Assembly: GCA_016745315.1 (NCBI GenBank)
Contig: CP066886.1
Span: 1,085,501-1,149,500 of the forward strand
From: Arthrospira sp. PCC 9108
Lineage (GTDB): Bacteria; Cyanobacteriota; Cyanobacteriia; Cyanobacteriales; Microcoleaceae
DNA: 64,000 bases
Direction: 5' to 3'
Position 1 is the stretch's first letter; each line of letters opens with the position of its first letter. The position numbers and the translations under genes were made by a program. This document shows positions 46,952-57,000 of this stretch, piece by piece. The notes below the pieces were generated by a model. That model was not told the origin of the DNA and searched no databases. It saw only the letters and a list, made by a program, of their open reading frames with translations.

Positions 46952-48208
46952 ATGTTTTTCAGAGCCAGATTAAAAAGTTATAGGCGATCGCCCCTAGCAC
47001 CTTGGGCAGAAATAGACTGGTTTTTATTACTCGCCTGTGTCGCCCTCACCGTGTTAGGCGGCATCATGATCCGTAGCGTAGAAATCAACCAAGGACTGAC
47101 AGACTGGTGGCAACACTGGATCACCGGAGGTATAGGGTTAATCCTAGCGATGATAATTGCCAGGAGTAACTATGAAAGACTAATCGATTGGAAATGGATA
47201 GTTTATATTATCGTTAACCTATCGCTGATTGCCGTTCAATTTATCGGAACCACAGCCCTAGGAGCCCAACGCTGGATTAATATTGGTGGTTTTCACGTCC
47301 AGCCCTCCGAATTTGCCAAGGTGGGGATAATTATTGTTTTGGCAGCACTTCTGCACGAGGTCAAGATACCCAGTATTCCAGACACCATCAAAATGCTGAT
47401 TATCGCCGCCGTTCCCTGGGCGTTAGTATTAATTGAACCCAACCTAGGAACCTCCCTCGTCTTTGGTATGATTACCCTGGGAATGTTGTATTGGGGCAAT
47501 GTCCATCCCGGTTGGTTAATCCTGTTATTGTCCCCCATTTGTGCAGCTATTTTAACCACAGTCTATCAACCTGCTGGAATTATTTGGGCTGTAGCCATGG
47601 GGTTTGTCGGCTGGTGGAGTTTACCTTGGCGCTGTGTGACCGGACCTCTAGCCTTGGGTATGAATTTGGGAGCCGGAAAATTAGGAGATATTTTATGGGG
47701 GTTTCTGCAAGATTATCAAAAACAGCGACTGATTGGATTTTTAAACCCAGAGCAAGACCCCCTAGGAGCAGGATACCACTTAATTCAATCTCGCATTGCC
47801 ATTGGTTCGGGACAGTTATATGGCCGAGGTTTGTATCAGGGCACTCAAACTCAGCTAGATTTTATTCCCGAACAGCATACCGACTTTATCTTTTCTGCCA
47901 TTGGGGAAGAATTGGGGTTTATAGGTTGTATTATTGTTTTGGCGGTATTCTGGATAATTTGCCTGCGATTGGTGATTATTGCCCAAACTGCTAAGGATAG
48001 TTTTGGCTCCTTAATTGCGATCGGGGTATTGTCAATGTTGATATTCCAAGTATTTGTAAATATTGGCATGAATATCGGACTAGCACCAGTTACAGGTATC
48101 CCTTTACCATTTCTAAGCTATGGGCGATCGGCACTCCTAAGTAATTTTCTAGCCATGGGATTAGTTGAATCCGTTGCTAACCACCGACAGCGAAAACGAA
48201 TGTTCTAG
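46952..48208 (+). CDS. rodA: Rod-shape SEDS glycosyltransferase
   Basis: 418-residue integral membrane SEDS protein that polymerises lipid II during cell elongation together with PBP2. About ten membrane helices are visible. Family motifs include ALGAQRWINIGGFHVQPSE, FLPEQHTDFIF (here FIPEQHTDFIFSAIGEELGF) and GIPLPFLSYGRSALL. The N-terminal LAPWAEIDWFLLL is as in cyanobacterial RodA. RodA is preferred over FtsW because a class B PBP of the PBP2 type lies 950 bp downstream on the same strand, with a DUF502 gene between. It would act in lateral growth of trichome cells. Confidence 0.95.
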   Translation: MFFRARLKSYRRSPLAPWAEIDWFLLLACVALTVLGGIMIRSVEINQGLTDWWQHWITGGIGLILAMIIARSNYERLIDWKWIVYIIVNLSLIAVQFIGTTALGAQRWINIGGFHVQPSEFAKVGIIIVLAALLHEVKIPSIPDTIKMLIIAAVPWALVLIEPNLGTSLVFGMITLGMLYWGNVHPGWLILLLSPICAAILTTVYQPAGIIWAVAMGFVGWWSLPWRCVTGPLALGMNLGAGKLGDILWGFLQDYQKQRLIGFLNPEQDPLGAGYHLIQSRIAIGSGQLYGRGLYQGTQTQLDFIPEQHTDFIFSAIGEELGFIGCIIVLAVFWIICLRLVIIAQTAKDSFGSLIAIGVLSMLIFQVFVNIGMNIGLAPVTGIPLPFLSYGRSALLSNFLAMGLVESVANHRQRKRMF

Positions 48209-48327
48209 GCTCAAAAACTCCTGGGCTTCTTGGTCGGATTCAGTCAGCCAGTCCCCTCACCCATTTTGGGTAAGCAGTCGCCATTTTTCCCAACCCATCA
48301 TTTTAGTCAACAGGAGAGTGAACCCCC

Positions 48328-49065
48328 GTGTTCCAAAACTTCAAACATGATTTAAAAAATGATTTAATTGCCGGGTTGCTGGTGGTAATTCCCCTCGCGA
48401 CAACTATCTGGCTTAGTATTACCGTGGCTACAGCGGTGATTAAATTTCTCACCCGCATTCCTAAACAAGTTAACCCCTTTGATGGCCTTAATCCTATTCT
48501 GGTCAATCTACTTAATATTTTAGTGGGGTTAGCCGTTCCATTAATGGGTATTCTGTTCATTGGTCTGATGGCTAGAAATATCGCTGGTCAGTGGTTACTT
48601 AACCTCAGTGAACAGATTTTACAAGGCATTCCCTTGGCGGGGTCAGTTTACAAAACCCTCAAACAACTTCTGGAAACTCTACTCAGAGACTCCAATGATA
48701 AGTTTCGGCGGGTGGTTCTGATAGAATATCCCCGACGGGGAGTCTGGACTCTGGCTTTCGTGACCGGATCAGCAGACTCTACCATTCAATCTCACCTATC
48801 GGAAGATATGATTGGTGTTTTTGTGCCGACTACTCCTAACCCTACCAGTGGCTGGTATGCTATTGTTCCCCGCCATGAAGCGATCGACTTATCCCTATCG
48901 GTAGAAGAAGCATTCAAAATTATCGTCTCCGGTGGTATTGTTAATGCTTCCACTTCTCTAAAGCCTAGCGCTAGTCCTCCTGTGGAAACTCCCCTAGACC
49001 CTATTATCTCTAAGAAAAATGCGGAACAACCTGTCACCATCGAAGAACAACAATTTGCTCCTTAG
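48328..49065 (+). CDS. DUF502 family membrane protein
   Basis: 245 residues; GTG start at 48328 with AGGAG about 11 nt upstream. The N-terminus has two transmembrane helices (LIAGLLVVIPLATTIWLSI; ILVGLAVPLMGILFIGLM). They are followed by the DUF502 core GIPLAGSVYKTLKQLLETL, VVLIEYPRRGVWTLAFVTG and VFVPTTPNPTSGW. The tail after residue 215 is low complexity. DUF502 proteins occur in bacteria and in plants (LIKE-COV), where they affect vascular patterning and membrane traffic; the bacterial role is unclear. Its place between rodA and the PBP2 gene suggests an envelope function. Confidence 0.9.
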   Translation: MFQNFKHDLKNDLIAGLLVVIPLATTIWLSITVATAVIKFLTRIPKQVNPFDGLNPILVNLLNILVGLAVPLMGILFIGLMARNIAGQWLLNLSEQILQGIPLAGSVYKTLKQLLETLLRDSNDKFRRVVLIEYPRRGVWTLAFVTGSADSTIQSHLSEDMIGVFVPTTPNPTSGWYAIVPRHEAIDLSLSVEEAFKIIVSGGIVNASTSLKPSASPPVETPLDPIISKKNAEQPVTIEEQQFAP

Positions 49066-49156
49066 GTTTACACGACGGAATAATCAGCCTATAGATTTTC
49101 CGGATTCATAACACCACTTTTGAAAAATAAAAGGTAGGTCATTGGATAGGATAACT

Positions 49157-50950
49157 ATGGCTGGTGAATCTCCGTTTACCCCTCACAATCAATATATTTC
49201 TGATAAACCGCAGCAGCATCAGTCTTACCGTGGCCGTCTGCATCGTGGTATTATCCTGCTGTTGTTGATTACTGCCGGGTTTTGTTTGTACACTGTTCAA
49301 CTCGCTAATTTACAATTAGTTCAAGGAGCTATCAATTGGGAGAGAGCGGAAAATAACCGACTGCGCCTAGTTCCTATTCCGGCGAAACGAGGGGAAATTT
49401 TCGATCGCCATAATCAAAGACTCACCCGCAGTCGTTTGGCGCGATCAGTTTATATTTGGCCTAGGGAACAGTCACCCCAACAGTGGCAGGAAATTGCTAC
49501 CCAACTGGGTCCGATTCTTGATATCACTCCACAAGAAATTATTAATCTTATCGAAAATCAGGGCTATAATTCCCATCTTTTTGTGCTAATTAAACAGGAT
49601 ATTAGCCCGGGAATGTTTATTGCTCTCGCCGAACGTTCTGAGTATTTGAAAGGGGTAGAAGTTCGCGGGGAGTCTCAACGTTATTATCCACACAATCATC
49701 TGGCTTCCCATATTTTAGGATATATTGGCGCTGCTAGTTTACAAGAATTAAAGGCTAATCCTCAATACCCTATGGGAATGCTAACCGGGAAAATGGGGAT
49801 AGAACGTATAGCTAACTCTTCCCTTGAGGGAGTGTGGGGAAATCGATTAATTGAGGTTAATTCCCAGGGAGAAGAAATTCAGGAGTTAGGTATTCAAACA
49901 CCTGAACCTGGTCAGCCACTTCAGCTAACTTTAGATTTCGCACTACAAAAAACTGCGGAAACGGCTTTAGGCGATCGCTCTGGTGCGGTAGTAGTCTTAG
50001 ATGTCAAAACTGGCGCGATTTTGGCTATGGTTAGTCATCCTAGCTTCAATCCTAATATATTCTCTGGTCCGATGACTGCACAACAATGGGAACAATTACA
50101 AAGCGGCGAGAATCCTATGTTAAATAGGGCTGTACAGGGCTACCCCTCTGGTAGTACCTTTAAAATTGTTACGGCGATCGCTGGTATAGAATCGGGGAAA
50201 TTTTCCCCTAATTCAACTGTACCCACTGCGGCGGCTATTACCATTGGTGGGGTGAGTTTTCATGAGCATAGTAATAGTGGTTATGGTACTATTGGATTTA
50301 GAAAGGCACTGGCTGTTAGTAGTAATACCTTTTTTTATCAGGTGGGAATGGCAGCCGGACCTCATCAAATTGCTAAATGGGGGAAAGAATTAGGTATTGG
50401 TGGCACTATTAATTTGGATTTATTGGGACTTGATGGTGCTAATCATGGTCAAATCCCTACCCCAGAGGAAAAACAAGCATGGTATAATGAGCCTTGGTAC
50501 ACGGGAGATACTGTGACTATGGCGATCGGTCAGGGGTTGGTTTTAGCTACTCCCTTAGAATTGGCGGTTATGACCAGTACGGTGGCGAATGGCGGCTATC
50601 GAGTACAGCCTCACCTGTTGGCTTCCCAAACTAATACCGATGAAACTAAACCCATTAAAACTTCGATTTCGGCGGGTAGTTTAAATGTGGTCCGACAGGG
50701 GTTAATTGATACGGTTAAGGAGGGAACTGCTAGAATTTTGAATGATGGTTCTATTCCTTTAACCGGAGGGAAAACTGGAACGGTAGAAATTCCCGGACAC
50801 CCCAACAACTCTATGTATGTCGCCTTTGGACCTGCTGATAAACCAGAAATTGCGATCGCTGTTTTGGTGGAAAGAGGTGGTTATGGTTCTGTATCCGCCG
50901 CGCCTATTGCTAAGGCGGTTTTTCAGACTTATTTCGATGGTAGAAAATAG
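49157..50950 (+). CDS. mrdA: Penicillin-binding protein 2 (class B, elongation)
   Basis: 597 residues from ATG 49157; TTG 49142 gives a longer ORF. A single N-terminal membrane helix (GIILLLLITAGFCLYTVQL) is followed by the non-catalytic pedestal with RGEIFDRHNQRL. The transpeptidase domain shows SxxK in YPSGSTFKIVTAI, SxN in AVSSNTFFYQ and KTG in LTGGKTGTVEI. It cross-links peptidoglycan made by its SEDS partner RodA, encoded upstream. It is the target of beta-lactams such as mecillinam in other bacteria. The C-terminus is complete. Confidence 0.95.
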   Translation: MAGESPFTPHNQYISDKPQQHQSYRGRLHRGIILLLLITAGFCLYTVQLANLQLVQGAINWERAENNRLRLVPIPAKRGEIFDRHNQRLTRSRLARSVYIWPREQSPQQWQEIATQLGPILDITPQEIINLIENQGYNSHLFVLIKQDISPGMFIALAERSEYLKGVEVRGESQRYYPHNHLASHILGYIGAASLQELKANPQYPMGMLTGKMGIERIANSSLEGVWGNRLIEVNSQGEEIQELGIQTPEPGQPLQLTLDFALQKTAETALGDRSGAVVVLDVKTGAILAMVSHPSFNPNIFSGPMTAQQWEQLQSGENPMLNRAVQGYPSGSTFKIVTAIAGIESGKFSPNSTVPTAAAITIGGVSFHEHSNSGYGTIGFRKALAVSSNTFFYQVGMAAGPHQIAKWGKELGIGGTINLDLLGLDGANHGQIPTPEEKQAWYNEPWYTGDTVTMAIGQGLVLATPLELAVMTSTVANGGYRVQPHLLASQTNTDETKPIKTSISAGSLNVVRQGLIDTVKEGTARILNDGSIPLTGGKTGTVEIPGHPNNSMYVAFGPADKPEIAIAVLVERGGYGSVSAAPIAKAVFQTYFDGRK

Positions 50951-50989
50951 TATTTTATTTGGCGAGCGCTCCTATTTGACCCCCACCAG

Positions 50990-52510
50990 CTAACGAAAAG
51001 GAAACCCTTTCCGACGACTCAACCAGATGAGAAATTTAGTCCCACCCCAGCCAAGAATAGCACCTGCAAAACTGGCGAAAAGAGCGATCGCAAAAGGATG
51101 GGAAATTCCCCCGCCATTTTCAGGTTGGGGAAAAATCCTCGGTTCTTCAAACATTAACCCGGAAGTTGAAGCGATAATGGCTCCCGTCCCAATGGCTACA
51201 CCCCAAGCCTGAATTTCGTCTTGGAGTTGTTGGTTTTGTTGTTGGCGGGTGCGATCGCGTTGGGTTTGTTCAATCTCCACTATACCACGAATTGAGGCGA
51301 TCGCTTTATCCGCTAAACTCGAACCTTCCACAAAGTAGTTAAGTTCGTCCCCTATGCGGGTTTGGAAATAGGGAGAAGTGCGATCGCTAAACTCCCCGAA
51401 AACATCCATTTCCTGCTGTTGTAAATTATAACCCTTCTCTTGGAGGATATTAAAAATCTCCGTCAATGTTACTTGATAGTTTTTCGTATTGATGCTAATC
51501 GTATTGCGACAATGCTTATAGTTTCGCAACAGTCGCGCATATTCCAAATCTAACGCCGCCAATTCCTTTAACACCTTTTTCAGGTCTTCCAGTTGCGCCT
51601 CAGTCAACCCTAGACGGGTTTCATTTTGGGTTAATTCTTGCTTAAAAGACTTGACTTTATGCTCTAACTGTGTATAGGCGCTGTAGGTTTTGCGGTACAG
51701 TGTCCGCGTTTCCCGGTAGGCGGAAAGCACCTTATTTCGATAGTAAAATAGATTGATAAATTGGCGATAAGCATCGATGAATTTTTCACTGGCTAAATCG
51801 TCCCGAAACAGGAAGATGATGATATGGGGTTGCACCTGCGCTTCCCCCTCTAAATTCCCGTCAACAACTTGACCGCCAAACTCAAAAAACGGGCTACCGA
51901 ACAACTCACCCAGCTTGTGCAAAGGTGGACGTTCAACCTTACGGGAAGGCATCACCTGTGCCAAGCAATTGCGGGCAAAATTTTGTAAATCTTCCGGCTT
52001 TTTTGTGCGTTCATGTACTGGCAAAAATGCCGTTAATAGTAATGTTTGACCGAGCGAGCTTTTGATAAAATCGGGTAAAAAAACCAGGCTTTCTGTATTT
52101 AAATTGCGCCAAAATGAAATATTGACCTCTGGAGTTTTATCGCCATTTTCCTGTTCTGGGCGGCGCAAATTAACCGTTAAGCTATAACTATCATTCAGTC
52201 GGTGGGTGTAGATATTACCCGTTATTTTTAATTCAGAATTAGGCAGAGTTCCCGTGAGGTTGAGACGGTTATTAGGATTCAGGTTAATTTCCGCGCCGAG
52301 GGGTTCTGGGGAGTTTTCTGGGTAGCCGTAAATGTCGAGGCGTTCCGTAAAACCCAGCGCCTTTAAAATATCATCTCCCCTTTCCCATAACTGTTTCGGG
52401 TGCGGCGCAAGGGAATCCGTTTCCCCCGTCAATCCTCGCCACAGATGAAACGCGAAAAGGTGCAAATTGGGAGCATAAACCGTGTGGGAAATTATTTTTT
52501 TTGAATCCAT
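50990..52510 (-). CDS. Coiled-coil protein with C-terminal membrane helices
   Basis: 506 residues. The first ~250 residues are globular (SHTVYAPNLHLFAFHLWRG at the start, IIIFLFRDDLASEKFIDAYR). A coiled coil runs from ~265 to ~340, and a glutamine-rich stretch (~430-445) precedes two hydrophobic segments near the C-terminus (AWGVAIGTGAIIASTSGLM and FAIALFASFAGAILGWGGT), ending basic. I do not recognise the family. The start overlaps the end of the 134-residue upstream gene by 19 bp, so they form a coupled pair. Proximity to a TPR-CHAT gene and TA debris suggests an accessory or defence-like context, which is inference. Confidence 0.65.
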   Translation of the reverse strand: MDSKKIISHTVYAPNLHLFAFHLWRGLTGETDSLAPHPKQLWERGDDILKALGFTERLDIYGYPENSPEPLGAEINLNPNNRLNLTGTLPNSELKITGNIYTHRLNDSYSLTVNLRRPEQENGDKTPEVNISFWRNLNTESLVFLPDFIKSSLGQTLLLTAFLPVHERTKKPEDLQNFARNCLAQVMPSRKVERPPLHKLGELFGSPFFEFGGQVVDGNLEGEAQVQPHIIIFLFRDDLASEKFIDAYRQFINLFYYRNKVLSAYRETRTLYRKTYSAYTQLEHKVKSFKQELTQNETRLGLTEAQLEDLKKVLKELAALDLEYARLLRNYKHCRNTISINTKNYQVTLTEIFNILQEKGYNLQQQEMDVFGEFSDRTSPYFQTRIGDELNYFVEGSSLADKAIASIRGIVEIEQTQRDRTRQQQNQQLQDEIQAWGVAIGTGAIIASTSGLMFEEPRIFPQPENGGGISHPFAIALFASFAGAILGWGGTKFLIWLSRRKGFPFR

Positions 52511-52896
52511 CGACTCAAACTTTCCCGAACATAGATAAACAAGGAGATTTGGGGGGAATTAGGAGCCGGAGTAATAATCACCAAGGTTTCCGTTTCTTCG
52601 ATGATTTGGAAGTTGGGAATTGTGTATTGTATCTCATCGGGAGAATCTTCTTCGAGTTCGTCGGCTTGTTTGCGGGTTCTTTGTCGCCGGGCTTTTTTCA
52701 AGTGATTTTGGGCTTGCGGAAATTGTCCGATCCAGTCTATAATCATATCTGATGCCTGATTGATATCGGCTTCAGATAGATTCTGCAAGTTGGCTGCCAA
52801 TTCCTGAGCGGGTTGCACAGCCTCTGGCGGTAGGATTGGCGGTTCAGCTTCGAGGAGTTCGGCTAACATCAGCAGGGTTTCGGTTGAGTCTTTCAT
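52492..52896 (-). CDS. Small acidic protein coupled to coiled-coil gene
   Basis: 134 residues. Helical, acidic N-terminal half (TETLLMLAELLEAEPPILPP; NLSEADINQASDMIIDWIG), a basic linker KKARRQRTRKQ and a beta-rich C-terminal end (FQIIEETETLVIITPAP). No known domain. Its 3' end overlaps the next gene's start by 19 bp, indicating translational coupling. The two products probably interact. The upstream neighbour is the decayed antitoxin-PIN remnant. Confidence 0.6.
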   Translation of the reverse strand: MKDSTETLLMLAELLEAEPPILPPEAVQPAQELAANLQNLSEADINQASDMIIDWIGQFPQAQNHLKKARRQRTRKQADELEEDSPDEIQYTIPNFQIIEETETLVIITPAPNSPQISLFIYVRESLSRWIQKK

Positions 52897-52911
52897 GGTT
52901 GTCTGGTTGAT

Positions 52912-53241
52912 TTATCTTCCTATTGTCCAATCTTCTATGACCAATCCTGTCACTTTGCTAAAACCTCGATGATTACGGGTTAATAAAATCATAGACCTCG
53001 ACAGTGCGATCGCTACAATTCTAGCATCCATCCTGTTCGGTGCATCCAATACAGACTCATTCCCTCGACGAATGGCTTGTCCTAGTGCTAGGATTTCCTC
53101 AAAAGCCGGTTCATCCTTGAAAGACCTGGTGATTTCGCGTAACCCATTCATCGATTGAGTAGGGGCAATCTGTTCTATAATTGGGGTGGTGGCTGCTTCG
53201 ACGGCGGCTAGGCGTTATTCTAATGAACTGTTGCTGGTCAT
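52912..53241 (-). pseudogene. Decayed antitoxin fused in frame to a PIN-toxin C-terminus
   Basis: Read from ATG 53241 the frame is MTSNSSLE-stop-RLAAVEAATTPIIEQ, then SFKDEPAFEEILALGQAIRRG and then MDARIVAIALSRSMILL with a C-terminal VIEDWTIGR. The first part matches the small cyanobacterial antitoxins that begin with LEQRLAAVEA and contain an F.DEPAFEE.L.LG..IR segment. The second part is the last third of a PIN-domain toxin (conserved Asp in MDARIVA, then LLTRNHRGF). So a TA pair has lost the antitoxin stop and most of the toxin by an in-frame internal deletion, and a TAA at 53117-53115 replaces the expected Gln. An ORF of 79 codons (52912-53151) survives, but a functional protein is unlikely. 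Confidence 0.7.
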
Positions 53242-53289
53242 GGATTTTCAAAGGTGGGTCGAGTCTCTAACTATAGATTATGGGTTGGG

Positions 53290-54079
53290 GGGTGTTGGGT
53301 TGCGCTATCGCTTCACCCAACCTACAATTGATAATTGATTATTTGCTGGGTGTTGGGTTGCGCTATCGCTTCACCCAACCTACAATTGATAATTGATTAT
53401 TTGCTGGGTGTTGGGTTGCGCTATCGCTTCACCCAACCTACAATTGATAATTGATTATTTGCTGGGTGTTGGGTTGCGCTATCGCTTCACCCAACCTACA
53501 ATTGATAATTGATTATTTGCTGGGTGTTGGGTTGCGCTATCGCTTCACCCAACCTACAATTGATAATTGATTATTTGCTGGGTGTTGGGTTGCGCTATCG
53601 CTTCACCCAACCTACAATTGATAATTGATTATTTGCTGGGTGTTGGGTTGCGCTATCGCTTCACCCAACCTACAATTGATAATTGATTATTTGCTGGGTG
53701 TTGGGTTGCGCTATCGCTTCACCCAACCTACAATTGATAATTGATTATTTGCTGGGTGTTGGGTTGCGCTATCGCTTCACCCAACCTACAATTGATAATT
53801 GATTATTTGCTGGGTGTTGGGTTGCGCTATCGCTTCACCCAACCTACAATTGATAATTGATTATTTGCTGGGTGTTGGGTTGCGCTATCGCTTCACCCAA
53901 CCTACAATTGATAATTGATTATTTGCTGGGTGTTGGGTTGCGCTATCGCTTCACCCAACCTACAATTGATAATTGATTATTTGCTGGGTGTTGGGTTGCG
54001 CTATCGCTTCACCCAACCTACAATTGATAATTGATTATTTGCTGGGTGTTGGGTTGCGCTATCGCTTCACCCAACCTAC
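53290..54079. repeat. Array of 14 near-identical 58-bp hairpin repeats
   Basis: GGGTGTTGGG recurs every 58 bp from 53290 to 54044, giving 13 full units and a final partial one. Each carries the inverted repeat GTTGGGT/ACCCAAC around TGCGCTATCGCTTC, followed by the spacer CAATTGATAATTGATTATTT. Units appear identical except at the array ends, in contrast to the diverged 64-bp array. It lies directly downstream of the TPR-CHAT gene (3 bp from its stop) and 48 bp from the antitoxin remnant's start. Confidence 0.97.
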
Positions 54080-54081
54080 GG

Positions 54082-57000
54082 TTAAATTCCGATCGCACAA
54101 AAAGCCCCCCAATGGATAGGATGTTTATAGGGTCGGTAATCCGGGCGTTGAAAACCTAACCCCAAGTTATCTCGGAGTTTCGCCTTGGGATGACAGTTTC
54201 CCGCCGAGTCCTGCTCATTCAGCCACGCGGTTAACTCCTGCTTCGTGACTGCTCTCATCCACTCTTGGGCCTGTTTCAAGGCTAAGGCAACCGAGGGCTG
54301 GGTCTGCATTTCCTCATACAATTTTACCATCAAAATCGCCGTCGAGACATCATTCACCGCCCACAGGCTACAAATCACATTCGCCGCCCCCGCATACAGA
54401 AACCCCAGCCCCAAACTGATATACTCTTCCAAGTCGGGGGAAAAGTCCGTTAACCCGGTTTCACAAGCCGAGAGAATCACCAGGCGACAGGTGGGTAAAT
54501 ACAGCTCAAACAATTCTCCCAAAGTGTAACATTTGCTCAGGTCAATCTGCGTGCCTTTGCGCCAGGGGAGAAAACGAGTTTCCGCCGCTTCAGAGGGGGC
54601 GGTTTCCTCCGAGAGGGTTCGGCCTTCTGAGTCACTGACGGAGACTTTCGCCCCGGCTAACACCAGGGGAGACAGGAGGGGACTGTTGAAATTGAACGCC
54701 CCATGGCCGGCAAAATGGAGATAGTCCGCCTCTTGGAAGGCTTGGCGGTGGGGGTCTTCATTCAGGCTGGTTTTGCTGGCTTGCTGGCGGGCGAGACGGC
54801 CGGCGTTGGTGGAGAAGTTGGCTAAAATGGCTTCAACCTCTAAGTCGGCATAGTCTAGGTCTTCGGTGGGATTTTGGATAGCAAAGAAGCGCTGGCGGTT
54901 GCTGGTTTGGCGCTGGCGTTGGGAGACTTGCAGGAATTGACAACTGGGGCTATAGGTGACTCCCAGGGGGAATCTATCGGCGAGATAGTCGGGTTCATCG
55001 TCATCCCCCAGGGGTAAGGCGTGGAGGGGGAATAAATGCAACTCCCGATAGGGTACGACAATCAGGCGGCGGTAGGTGGGGGGAATTTGGGCGAGGAGTT
55101 GGGGTAATTCCAGGATATCCCGCAGACGGCGCAGGAAGTCATTCAGATGGGTTTCCCAGTCGTCGGAGTGGTGGCGTTGATAGGTGTGGAGATAGGTGTC
55201 GCGCAACTCCTGTAATTGCTCCAGGTTTTCCGGGGGGGAAAGATGCACGGAAATTTCCCCGGTTTCGCCACTGACGATAAAGGTATAAATTCCCCGGCGG
55301 CTGAGATACCATTCCATCAACAGGGTATCCTTATCCAGCAACTCCTGAATTTTCGAGAATTGGATGGGTTGGACTCGTTGGGTGAGGCTGAAGTTGGGGT
55401 CGTAGGTGTTGATGGTTTCCAGGAGTTGGGTTAAGGCCTGTTGCGCCTGTTGGTATTGTTGACGCAGGCTGTCCATGACTTCGGGGGTGAAGCTGGCGGC
55501 ACTGCTGCCCCGTTGTCCCAGTCCGCCGATGTCCTGATTATCGGGGTTGGTGGGGGTTTCGAGGGTTTCGAGGAGTCGCTGTTTGGCGGTGACTTCCCGA
55601 CGGAGGCGATCGAGTTGTTGCCGGATTTTTGGGGGAATGTCGCCTTTGGGGTACAGGTCGCGGTTGCTGAGGAGTTCGATGAGGTTGCGGGATTTGCTGC
55701 GTTCGACGCTGGCTAAGGCTTTGCCGATATCTTCGGCGTTGATGCAGGCTTGCACGAGTTGGGGATAGAGGTCTAAGGCGGCTTCCCGGCGTTTTTGTTT
55801 CTCGCTGTAGGAGTCGGTGAAGCTGCAACGGGTTTCGACGGCTTCAATGGCAGCCTCATAGCCTTCGATGGCGGTTTCCCAGTCTTGAACCTTAAAGGCA
55901 GCATCGCCTAATCTGCGACCGATATCCAAGGCTTCTAGGGGGAATCGCTCTGGGGGACAAATGGCTAGTCCTTCTCTCCAGGCGGCGATCGCTTCAGGAA
56001 TTCGGTTAAAGTGTTGATAGACAAAGGCGAGAAGATTGTAACTGGTTGCCATGCCGGAGCGATCGCCCAATTCGGTTCTCAATTGCAAAGATTGCCGATA
56101 CAGACGCTCCGCCTCATCCCAGTTGCCGCGATTTCGCTCGATATCTCCCAACTGTCCCCAAGAGCTTGCCATGCCGGAGCGATCGCCCAATTCGGTTCTC
56201 AATTGCAAAGATTGCCGATACAGACGCTCCGCCTCATCCCAGTTGCCCCGATTTCGCTCGATATCTCCCAACACTCCCCAAACGGCTGCCATGCCCGAGC
56301 GATCGCCCAATTCGGTTCTCAATTGCAAAGATTGCCGATACAGACGCTCGGCCTCATCCCAGTTGCCGCGATTTCGCTCGATATCTCCCAACAGTCCCCA
56401 AGAGGTTGCCATGCCGGAGCGATCGCCCAATTCGGTTCTCAATTGCAAAGATTGCCGATACAGACGCTCCGCCTCATCCCAGTTGCCCCGATTTCGCTGG
56501 ATATCTCCCAACAGTCCCCAAGAGCTTGCCATGCCCGAGCGATCGCCCAATTCGGTACTCAATTCCAAAGATTGCCGATACAGACGCTCCGCCTCATCCC
56601 AGTTGCCCCGATTTCGCTCGATATCTCCCAACACTCCCCAAACGGCTGCCATGCCCGAGCGATCGCCCAATTCGGTTCTCAATTGCAAAGATTGCCGATA
56701 CAGACGCTCCGCCTCATCCCAGTTGCCGCGTTTTCGCTCGATATCTCCCAAGACTCCCCAAGAGGTTGCCATGCCCGAGCGATCGCCCAATTCGGTTCTC
56801 AATTCCAAAGATTGCCGATACAGACGCTCCGCCTCATCCCAGTTGCCCCGATTTCGCTGGATATCTCCCAACACTCCCCAAGAGCTTGCCATGCCGGAGC
56901 GATCGCCCAATTCGGTCATCACTTCCAAATATTGCCGATACAGACGCTCCGCCTCATCCCAGTTGCCCCGATTTCGCTGGATATCTCCCAACACTCCCCA

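Noticed and set aside
53290..54079. Possible CRISPR array
   Set aside because: Whole 58-bp units are identical, so there are no spacers.
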